A stretch of 6,058 bases of DNA from Flavobacterium sp. UBA4098 (GTDB lineage Bacteria > Bacteroidota > Bacteroidia > Flavobacteriales > Flavobacteriaceae): NCBI GenBank assembly GCA_002382495.1, contig DFXW01000021.1, positions 1 through 6,058 of the forward strand, read 5' to 3'. Position numbers and translations under genes: made by a program. Below the pieces are notes generated by a model. That model worked only from the letters and a program-made list of their open reading frames with translations. It had not been told where the DNA came from and searched no databases. Of this stretch, positions 1 through 6,058 are shown one piece after another; position 1 is the stretch's first letter; each line of letters begins with the position of its first letter.

Positions 1-764
1 TAGATTCGTTGTTTATTTGGATGGTGGTGGCAACTTTGGCTGGCGCTCGATTGGGTCATGTTTTCTTTTACGATTGGGAGTATTTTAGAAACAATCTATT
101 GGAAATCTTTTTGCCTGTTCGTTTTGAACCTAGCTTCCATTTCACCGGATTTACAGGTTTAGCAAGTCATGGTGCTACAATTTCAATCATAGTAGCGATG
201 TATTTTTACAGTAAAAATATTTTACATAAACCACAGTTATGGATTTTAGATCGTATCGTAATTCCTGCTGCAAGTGGCGCTATATTTGTTCGAATAGGTA
301 ACTTTTTCAATTCGGAGATAATAGGAAAAGAAACCACTTCGTATTTTGGGATTCAATTCATTAGAGATTATTTTAGTCCAAGAGATGCGGTCAATGCTAC
401 TCAAATTGCAGATCCAAAAGAAGCCTATGCCGCGATTGCAACCGACCCAAAATTTGCCACACTATTAGAACAAGTTCCTGCTAAACATCCAACCCAATTG
501 TACGAAGCCTTTTGCTATATTTTTGTTTTTGCGATACTATTTTTCTTGTATTGGAAAACGGAAGCGCGTAAGAAATCAGGTTACCTATTCGGATTGTTTT
601 TAGTCTTATTATTCTCTGTTCGAATTGTAGTAGAATCAGTTAAAGAAAGTCAAGGCGGATTTGAGAGTGCCTTAGGATTACTATCTACAGGACAATGGTT
701 GAGTATTCCATTTATTGTGACAGGTCTTTATTTTGTATTTACTGCGAAACAGTTAAAAGAATAG
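1..764 (+). CDS. lgt: Prolipoprotein diacylglyceryl transferase (Lgt), 5'-truncated by window edge
   Basis: Lgt is an inner-membrane enzyme that transfers diacylglycerol from phosphatidylglycerol to the lipobox cysteine of prolipoproteins, the first step of lipoprotein maturation. The frame is open from the first whole codon (position 3), and a TTG at 9 is not a credible start. By comparison with E. coli Lgt (291 residues), roughly 60 N-terminal residues with the first membrane segment lie outside the window. Visible landmarks are the GARLGHVFFYDW stretch (about 42-77), SHG with His at 168-170 (E. coli H103), RIGNFFNSE with Arg at 291-293 and Glu at 315-317 (E. coli R143, E151), HPTQLYE (about 486-506), and RIVVE with Arg at 621-623 and Glu at 633-635 (E. 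coli R239, E243). Several hydrophobic membrane segments follow the family pattern. The Gly normally before the first key Arg is Val here. The gene ends at TAG 762-764 and converges on the peptidase gene, with a shared terminator between them. The identification is firm; only the start is unseen. Confidence 0.96.
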   Translation, partial: DSLFIWMVVATLAGARLGHVFFYDWEYFRNNLLEIFLPVRFEPSFHFTGFTGLASHGATISIIVAMYFYSKNILHKPQLWILDRIVIPAASGAIFVRIGNFFNSEIIGKETTSYFGIQFIRDYFSPRDAVNATQIADPKEAYAAIATDPKFATLLEQVPAKHPTQLYEAFCYIFVFAILFFLYWKTEARKKSGYLFGLFLVLLFSVRIVVESVKESQGGFESALGLLSTGQWLSIPFIVTGLYFVFTAKQLKE

Positions 765-787
765 CATTTAAAAAAACCTTGGTTTAT

Positions 788-828
788 AAATAAAAAAGGC
801 TGTCTTAATTGGACAGCCTTTTTTATTT
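788..828. terminator. Bidirectional intrinsic terminator between convergent genes
   Basis: Positions 788-804 and 812-828 form a perfect 17-bp inverted repeat around a 7-base loop (TTAATTG). The core is GGCTGTC/GACAGCC, flanked by six A on the left and six T on the right. Read on either strand, the hairpin has a GC core followed by a T run. It can therefore end lgt (stop 24 bases to the left) and the minus-strand peptidase gene (stop 14 bases to the right). The function is inferred from shape and location. Confidence 0.92.
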
Positions 829-841
829 TATATAGCAACTA

Positions 842-2950
842 TTATTGAATAGGCACTGTTTTAACTCCCATATTATACAAGGTGAAGGCTTGCAAATCAG
901 CAGCTTCTTCAATCGTTTTTGAAACGGGTTTACCTGCTCCATGACCCGCATTGGTCTCTATTCGGATTAAGACTGGATTAGAACCAACTTGTTTAGCTTG
1001 TAATTCAGCAGCAAACTTAAAACTATGTGCAGGTACTACTCGATCGTCATGATCACCAGTTGTTACTAAGGTTGCTGGATATTTTACACCCGCTTTCACA
1101 TTATGTACTGGCGAATAGGACTTAATATAATCGAACATCGCTTTAGAATCTTCGGCTGTCCCATAATCATACGCCCAACCTGCACCAGCAGTAAAGGTAT
1201 GGTAACGCAACATGTCCATCACACCCACAGCTGGCAATGCTACTTTCATTAAGTCTGGTCGTTGTGTCATTGTGGCTCCAACTAATAAACCGCCGTTAGA
1301 ACCGCCCTTTATGGCTAAGAAATTAGACGAGGTATATTTTTGTGCGATTAGATATTCGGCTGCGGCAATAAAATCATCAAAAACATTTTGCTTTTGCATT
1401 TTGGTTCCTGCATCGTGCCATTTTTTTCCATACTCTCCTCCACCTCTTAAATTAGCAACAGCATAGATTCCGCCCATTTCTAACCAAACCGCATTGGCAA
1501 TACTGAAGGAAGGTGTTAGGCTAACATTGAATCCGCCATAAGCATACAAAATAGTTGGATTCTTGCCATTTAAAGTAATCCCTTTTTTATAGGTAATAAT
1601 CATGGGCACCTTAGTACCGTCTTTAGAAGTATAAAAAACTTGTTTTGAAGTATAATCTCCGCTTACAAAATCCACTTTAGGTTGTACATAAATTGAAGAC
1701 GTACCATCTGCAGGAGAAAATTGATAAGTCGTGCTTGGTGTTACATAATTGGTAAATGAAAAATACACTATTTTGTCTTCATTTTTTCCACCAAAACCCG
1801 TAGCCGTTCCCAATCCTGGTAATTCAATTTCGCGTACTAATTGACCATTGTAATCAAATTGTTTTACTAAGGAAACGGCATCTTTCATATAATTAGCAAA
1901 GATAAATCCAGCACCCGTTGAAGGTGACAAAACCTGATCCCTTTCGGCGATGCAGTCTTTCCAATTGTCGGCAGTTGGATTGGAAACATCAACAGTAACT
2001 ATTCGCTTATTTGGAGCTTTATAATTCGTCACTATGAACAACTTGGTACCTTGGTTGTCCAACACATCCACATCGTATTCAAAACCAGCATGAATTAGTT
2101 GGATTGGAGCATTGGGTTTGGTTAAGTCTTGGAAATACAATTCATTTCCTGAAGTTGAATTCGCTGCAGAAATAAACAAATAATGAGTGTCATCCGAAAC
2201 ACTTCCTCTTACATAACGTCGTTTTTCTTTATCGCCAAAAACCAAGACATCTTCCGATTGATTGGTACCCAATTTATGAAAATACAATTTGTGCTGGTCT
2301 GTCTTAGCCGATAATTCGCTTCCTTTTGGTTTATCATAACTAGAATAATAAACACCTTCATTGGCTTTCCATGACAACCCACTGAACTTTACATCGATCA
2401 ATCTATCTCCAATGCTTTGCTTAGATTCGGCATTGATGAAAATAACTTTTCTCCAATCGCTTCCCGCTTCGGAAATAGAATACGCACACAAAGATCCATC
2501 TTTAGAAAAACTAACTGCATCTAAAGAAGTCGTGGCATCTTTTGAAAAGGTATTGGGATCCAAAAACAACTCTTCTGTTCCAGCAGCATCTTTTCGATAT
2601 AAAACCGATTGATTTTGCAATCCATTATTTTTATAGTAATAAGTATATTTCCCTTCTTTGAATGGGGCAGATACTTTCTCATAATTCCATAATTTTTCCA
2701 TGCGCTCTTTGATCGCATTTCGAAAAGGAATTGAATTTAGATAACCAAATGTTAGTTGATTTTGAGCTTTTACCCAATCAGCCGTTTCAGTTGACCTATC
2801 GTCTTCTAGCCATCGGTAAGGATCCGAAATTTTAGTTTCAAAATAGGAATCAACTTTATCTGTTTGCTTAGTTTGTGGGTATTTAATCTGAGCCTGACTC
2901 ACGGATACAATTGTGGAAGATACCAACATAGATAGGATTACTTTTTTCAT
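842..2950 (-). CDS. Secreted prolyl oligopeptidase (peptidase family S9A)
   Basis: This serine peptidase cleaves short peptides after proline and is predicted to act in the periplasm. The 702-residue product starts with a Sec signal peptide: Lys-Lys, then a hydrophobic core, with probable cleavage after SQA at residue 20. There is no lipobox Cys, so it is not a lipoprotein. Residues about 22-74 and 430-702 form the alpha/beta-hydrolase domain. Residues about 75-430 are the seven-bladed beta-propeller gating domain, judged by family layout. The triad is complete: Ser551 in GGSNGG (codon 1298-1300), Asp635 in DHDDRVV (1046-1048) and His670 in NAGHGAG (941-943). Counterparts of pig enzyme substrate residues are Tyr471 (oxyanion hole, YGGFN), Trp592 (proline stacking) and Arg637. 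Length matches the secreted Elizabethkingia enzyme (about 705 residues). The ATG at 2950 is chosen because the signal peptide begins there. It follows secDF on the same strand, but a terminator separates them and it has its own candidate promoter. An acylaminoacyl-peptidase or oligopeptidase B is less likely given the proline-pocket residues. Confidence 0.96.
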   Translation of the reverse strand: MKKVILSMLVSSTIVSVSQAQIKYPQTKQTDKVDSYFETKISDPYRWLEDDRSTETADWVKAQNQLTFGYLNSIPFRNAIKERMEKLWNYEKVSAPFKEGKYTYYYKNNGLQNQSVLYRKDAAGTEELFLDPNTFSKDATTSLDAVSFSKDGSLCAYSISEAGSDWRKVIFINAESKQSIGDRLIDVKFSGLSWKANEGVYYSSYDKPKGSELSAKTDQHKLYFHKLGTNQSEDVLVFGDKEKRRYVRGSVSDDTHYLFISAANSTSGNELYFQDLTKPNAPIQLIHAGFEYDVDVLDNQGTKLFIVTNYKAPNKRIVTVDVSNPTADNWKDCIAERDQVLSPSTGAGFIFANYMKDAVSLVKQFDYNGQLVREIELPGLGTATGFGGKNEDKIVYFSFTNYVTPSTTYQFSPADGTSSIYVQPKVDFVSGDYTSKQVFYTSKDGTKVPMIITYKKGITLNGKNPTILYAYGGFNVSLTPSFSIANAVWLEMGGIYAVANLRGGGEYGKKWHDAGTKMQKQNVFDDFIAAAEYLIAQKYTSSNFLAIKGGSNGGLLVGATMTQRPDLMKVALPAVGVMDMLRYHTFTAGAGWAYDYGTAEDSKAMFDYIKSYSPVHNVKAGVKYPATLVTTGDHDDRVVPAHSFKFAAELQAKQVGSNPVLIRIETNAGHGAGKPVSKTIEEAADLQAFTLYNMGVKTVPIQ

Positions 2951-2970
2951 TGTTTATGATTTATTTTTAT

Positions 2971-2997
2971 CAAAAATAAACAAATTAAGTAATCAAA
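2971..2997 (-). promoter_or_regulatory. Candidate Bacteroidota-type promoter of the prolyl oligopeptidase gene
   Basis: On the minus strand, TATTTTTG (2971-2978) matches the Bacteroidota -7 consensus TAnnTTTG and lies 20 bases before the ATG. A TTTG at 2994-2997 could be the -33 element, but the gap of 15 bases is shorter than the usual 19 or so. The -7 box is therefore the stronger half of the call. The leader between box and ATG is A/T-rich with no Shine-Dalgarno sequence, which is normal in this phylum. The surrounding sequence is so AT-rich that a chance match is possible. Confidence 0.45.
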
Positions 2998-3007
2998 TAC
3001 CTGTAAT

Positions 3008-3040
3008 AAAAAAAGGATCCAACTTTCGCTGAATCCTTTT
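3008..3040 (-). terminator. Intrinsic terminator of secDF
   Basis: It begins 21 bases past the secDF stop. The minus-strand RNA can fold AAAAGGAU (from 3040-3033) against AUCCUUUU (3018-3011). The pairing then continues through U-G, C-G, A-U, G-U and C-G to a GAAA tetraloop, giving a continuous 13-bp stem. A run of seven U (3014-3008) forms the 3' tail and overlaps the stem end. On the plus strand the two wobble pairs become A/C mismatches, so the hairpin is best formed in the secDF transcript. It should insulate the peptidase gene from secDF transcription. Confidence 0.85.
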
Positions 3041-3061
3041 AAAAATATAGTCTTTTGAAAA

Positions 3062-6034
3062 TTAAGCCGCTTTGTGCTCTTTTTCAATTTGGTTTTTATC
3101 TGATCTTGAGATTGTATCTACCAATACTGGAGTTGCAATGAACAATGATGAATAAGTACCAACAACGATACCTACTAACATTGCAAAAATAAATCCTCTG
3201 ATTGACTCACCACCGAAAATAAACATCGTTAACAATACTAAGATCATCATCAAAGACGTATTCAATGTTCTAGATAATGTAGTATTAATAGATGCATTTA
3301 CAATTTCTTCAAAAGTACCTTTACGTTTACCCATTATGAACTCTCTAATTCTATCAAATACAATTACTGTATCGTTCATTGAGTATCCAATAACCGTTAA
3401 GATAGCTGCAATAAAGTGTTGGTCCATCTCCATGTGGAACGGCATGAATTTATAACATAATGAATAAATTCCTAACACAAAAATTACGTCATGCGCTACC
3501 GCTGCAATCGCTCCTAATGAATACTGCCATTTACGGAAAGAGATCATTAAGTATAAGAAGATTACTGCCATAGCTCCTAAAACAGCCCAGTATGAGTTAG
3601 TTTTAATATCTTCAGAGATAGAAGCACCTACTTTAGACGCTTGTAAAACTCCTACTTTTTTACCATCATATGAATTGATGAATTGATCGTAAGTTGTAGC
3701 TGAGTAATATTTTTTTAATGCGTTAAATAATTTCTCGTTTACTTCTTTATCAATATCAAGACCCTCTTCGGTAATTTTGTACTTAGTAGTAATTTTCAAT
3801 TGATTGTCAGATCCAAATACTTTTGCTTCAACTGGAGTACCAAACTCTTTAGATAATTCTTCTGAAACTACAGAAGCATCAATTGCTTTTTCAAATTTCA
3901 CTTGAAAAGTTCTACCTCCAACAAAATCTACACCTTGGTCTAATCCATTTACAAAGAAGATAGAAACCAAACTTACCACTACAACTATTGAAGAAAAGAT
4001 GTAGGTGATTGTTTTAATCTTGATAAAATCAAAATGGAAATTGGTAAACCAATTTTTAGTAATAGAAGTAGAGAACGTTAAATTACTATTGTTAGCAATA
4101 TCTCTATCGATAAATATTCTTGCAATAAAAATTGATGTAAACAATGAAGTCACGATACCAATTAATAAAGTTAAAGCAAAACCTTTAATCAATCCAGTTC
4201 CAAAAGTAAACAAGATCGCTCCTGTTAAAATGTGCGTAACGTTAGCATCAATAATTGAACGCATCGCACCTTTCCAACCATACGAAGCGATTACGGTATC
4301 TGATAATGATTTGCCTTCACGTAATTCTTCTTTTGCTCTTTCATAGATAATGATGTTCGCATCTACCGCAGTACCTAATGTTAATACGATACCCGCAATA
4401 CCTGGTAATGTCAATACAAAACCAAAACTTGCCATAATTCCGAATAAGAACAATAAGTTCAATAATAAGGCTAGGTTAGCATACCAACCCGCTTTACCAT
4501 AATAGAATACCATCCATAAACAAACTAACAAGAATCCTACAACAGATGAAATAGTACCTGCATCAATTGCAGCTTGACCTAATGATGGTCCTACCACTTC
4601 TGATTGAATAATATCTGCTGAAGCTGGTAATTTACCTGCTTTTAATACGTTAGCTAAATCTTTAGTTTCAGTCACATCAAAGTCACCTGAAATCTCTGAT
4701 CTACCTCCAGCAATTGGTCCGCTAGAAACTCCTGGAGCAGAATAAACTACATTATCCAAAACAATAGCGATATTGCTTTTTTGAGTATAGGCTTTACCTG
4801 TTAATTCTTCCCAAGCTTTAGCTCCTTTACCGTTCATTTGCATAGAAACGGCTGGTTTTCCTAATTGATCAAATGTATCACTTGCATCAGTTACAACACC
4901 ACCACTCATCGCAGCAACATTGTCTCTGTTTCCTTTTAAAGCATACAATTCAACTGCATCAATTTCTTTTGATTTTGCGTCTTTGATTTTAGTTGGTTTA
5001 CCCCAAACAAATTTTGCATAACGTTGATCTCCTGGTAATAAAACACGAATATCAGCTCTTCTCAAATACTCACCTACAACAGCAGTATCTTTAGGAGCAA
5101 ACAAACCTAAAACTGGTCCGCCACCTTGAGCAATAATTTTATCTAATAATGGGTTATTTCCTTTTTTAGCAGCTGCAGTATCTTTAGTATCAGCTAATAA
5201 AGCACTTATAGAATCCTTAACTACTTTTTTAGGAGCTACAGTTTTGATTTCTGTTTTCTTCAATGACTCATTGGCAGCCATTAAGAAATTACCAATTTCT
5301 TCAATTTTATAAGTTTCCCAAAACTCTAACTGAGCAGTACTTTGTAATAATTTTTTAATTCTATCAACATCTTTAGCACCAGGAAGTTCTACCAGAATTC
5401 GTCCTGATTCTCCTAATTTTTGGATATTAGGTTGTGTTACACCAAATTTATCAATACGTTTTCTTAATACTCCAAAAGCGCTTTCAACTGACTCATTAAC
5501 TTTTCTTTTGATGACTTTTTGAACTTGCGCATCCGTCATTTGAAAATCAACACCACCTTCACCTTGTAAACTTCTGTTGGCAAAAATATCGGGCGAAGCT
5601 AATTTTACGGTTCCTTTAGAATTTGCCTCAAAAGCTTCAAAGAAAGCATCAATATAGGTTTGATTCCCTTTCTGATTGGCAGTTGCATCAGCTAATGATT
5701 TATTAAAAACTGGATTTTTAGAGTTATTAGATAATCCTTTCAAGATATCTTTTACAGAAACTTGAAGAATTACGTTGATTCCTCCTTCTAAGTCAAGACC
5801 TTTATTGATTTGTTTGTCCTTTACTTCGTTAAAAGTAAAATCAGAAAAACCAAGGTTAAAGACTTTCTCTTTACCAATAGAATCTAAATATTTTAATTCT
5901 TTTTCAGGATTTCCTCCTGCAAAAGCTTTAGCATCACTTGCTACTTTATTAGCTACGAAAGTGAAAGAAAGTTGGTAAATACTTACCAATGCAAATAGAA
6001 TTGCGAAAAATTTAATGAGGCCTTTATTCTGCAT
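3062..6034 (-). CDS. secDF: Protein translocase subunit SecDF (SecD-SecF fusion)
   Basis: SecDF is an inner-membrane accessory of the SecYEG translocon that uses proton motive force to pull exported proteins out on the periplasmic side. The 990-residue product joins SecD (about 1-642) and SecF (about 670-990), and 12 membrane segments are seen. TM1 is near 7-27, a large periplasmic P1 region covers about 28-490, and TM2-TM6 lie in about 493-640. TM7 is near 676-696, a smaller periplasmic domain covers about 697-812, and TM8-TM12 lie in about 814-970. The halves echo each other: GLDLEGG (79-85) with GVDFVGGR (701-708), and AVDANIIIYERAKEE with SMNDTVIVFDRIRE. Residues matching the Thermus proton-path set are present: Asp558 (codon 4361-4363; D340), Asp888 (3371-3373; D637) and Arg922 (3269-3271; R671). 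It is much longer than Thermus or Bacillus SecDF (about 735), mainly through P1, including a Lys/Ala/Asp-rich stretch near 258-295. The ATG at 6034 is chosen because TM1 follows at once. The 24 bases upstream are A/T-rich with no recognisable ribosome site; the promoter lies mostly outside the window. Confidence 0.97.
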   Translation of the reverse strand: MQNKGLIKFFAILFALVSIYQLSFTFVANKVASDAKAFAGGNPEKELKYLDSIGKEKVFNLGFSDFTFNEVKDKQINKGLDLEGGINVILQVSVKDILKGLSNNSKNPVFNKSLADATANQKGNQTYIDAFFEAFEANSKGTVKLASPDIFANRSLQGEGGVDFQMTDAQVQKVIKRKVNESVESAFGVLRKRIDKFGVTQPNIQKLGESGRILVELPGAKDVDRIKKLLQSTAQLEFWETYKIEEIGNFLMAANESLKKTEIKTVAPKKVVKDSISALLADTKDTAAAKKGNNPLLDKIIAQGGGPVLGLFAPKDTAVVGEYLRRADIRVLLPGDQRYAKFVWGKPTKIKDAKSKEIDAVELYALKGNRDNVAAMSGGVVTDASDTFDQLGKPAVSMQMNGKGAKAWEELTGKAYTQKSNIAIVLDNVVYSAPGVSSGPIAGGRSEISGDFDVTETKDLANVLKAGKLPASADIIQSEVVGPSLGQAAIDAGTISSVVGFLLVCLWMVFYYGKAGWYANLALLLNLLFLFGIMASFGFVLTLPGIAGIVLTLGTAVDANIIIYERAKEELREGKSLSDTVIASYGWKGAMRSIIDANVTHILTGAILFTFGTGLIKGFALTLLIGIVTSLFTSIFIARIFIDRDIANNSNLTFSTSITKNWFTNFHFDFIKIKTITYIFSSIVVVVSLVSIFFVNGLDQGVDFVGGRTFQVKFEKAIDASVVSEELSKEFGTPVEAKVFGSDNQLKITTKYKITEEGLDIDKEVNEKLFNALKKYYSATTYDQFINSYDGKKVGVLQASKVGASISEDIKTNSYWAVLGAMAVIFLYLMISFRKWQYSLGAIAAVAHDVIFVLGIYSLCYKFMPFHMEMDQHFIAAILTVIGYSMNDTVIVFDRIREFIMGKRKGTFEEIVNASINTTLSRTLNTSLMMILVLLTMFIFGGESIRGFIFAMLVGIVVGTYSSLFIATPVLVDTISRSDKNQIEKEHKAA

Positions 6035-6058
6035 TATTACTAAAAATTAATTAATCTT

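Noticed and set aside
9..11. TTG as a possible start codon of lgt
   Set aside because: The frame continues upstream to the window edge, and a start here would remove the first membrane segment and part of the conserved N-terminus of Lgt.
774..785. Small inverted repeat AAACC/GGTTT just after lgt
   Set aside because: A 2-base loop is sterically impossible; allowing a 4-base loop leaves only four weak pairs. The strong hairpin at 788-828 explains termination.
1212..1466. 84-codon open frame on the plus strand inside the peptidase gene
   Set aside because: It lies antisense to the most conserved part of the catalytic domain (around the nucleophile Ser), its product resembles nothing I know, and it has no promoter or ribosome site of note.
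2361..2612. 83-codon plus-strand open frame inside the peptidase gene
   Set aside because: It is antisense to the beta-propeller coding region, with no recognisable domain; a chance open frame.
2521..2718. 65-codon minus-strand open frame overlapping the peptidase gene in another frame
   Set aside because: It is entirely inside a well-supported gene on the same strand, and the peptidase frame is unbroken, so it is neither a separate gene nor a sign of a frameshift.
2951..3061. Possible small RNA or riboswitch in the gap between secDF and the peptidase gene
   Set aside because: The only stable structure is the secDF terminator. The remaining leader is short, AT-rich and unstructured by eye.
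4005..4346. 113-codon plus-strand open frame inside secDF, with a hydrophobic product
   Set aside because: The hydrophobicity mirrors the antisense of membrane-segment codons. The SecD region opposite (TM4-TM7) is conserved and intact.
5775..5978. 67-codon plus-strand open frame inside the 5' end of secDF
   Set aside because: It is antisense to the SecD N-terminus, with no family resemblance and no upstream signals.

Overview
The window looks like chromosomal DNA from a member of the Bacteroidota, most probably a Flavobacterium-like organism. It is AT-rich. Its SecD and SecF are fused into one long protein, which is common in that phylum. Its secreted prolyl oligopeptidase is close in length and layout to the well-known enzyme of Elizabethkingia (Flavobacterium) meningoseptica. 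The start codons lack Shine-Dalgarno sequences and sit behind A/T-rich leaders, as is usual in this phylum. The assignment rests on gene architecture and recalled family features, not on a database search.

Layout: (1) Positions 1-764, plus strand: the 3' part of lgt, the prolipoprotein diacylglyceryl transferase, cut by the window edge. (2) Positions 765-841: a short convergent intergenic gap with a 17-bp perfect inverted repeat that should terminate transcription in both directions. (3) Positions 842-2950, minus strand: a complete S9A prolyl oligopeptidase with a Sec signal peptide. (4) Positions 2951-3061: an intergenic gap holding a candidate Bacteroidota-type promoter for the peptidase and, further upstream, a minus-strand terminator for the gene behind it. 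(5) Positions 3062-6034, minus strand: a complete secDF fusion. Only 24 bases of its upstream region are visible. No intergenic stretch is longer than 111 bases.

All three genes relate to the cell envelope and export. SecDF uses proton motive force to help pull Sec substrates across the inner membrane. Lgt lipidates exported lipoprotein precursors. The peptidase is itself a Sec substrate, predicted to act in the periplasm. However, the terminator between secDF and the peptidase suggests separate transcription units, and lgt is convergent, so this is neighbourhood rather than an operon.

All key catalytic or functional residues checked are present. I saw no mobile element, CRISPR array, RNA gene, frameshift or foreign-looking segment, and nothing that amounts to a new biological system. 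The findings below are modest points for a second look.
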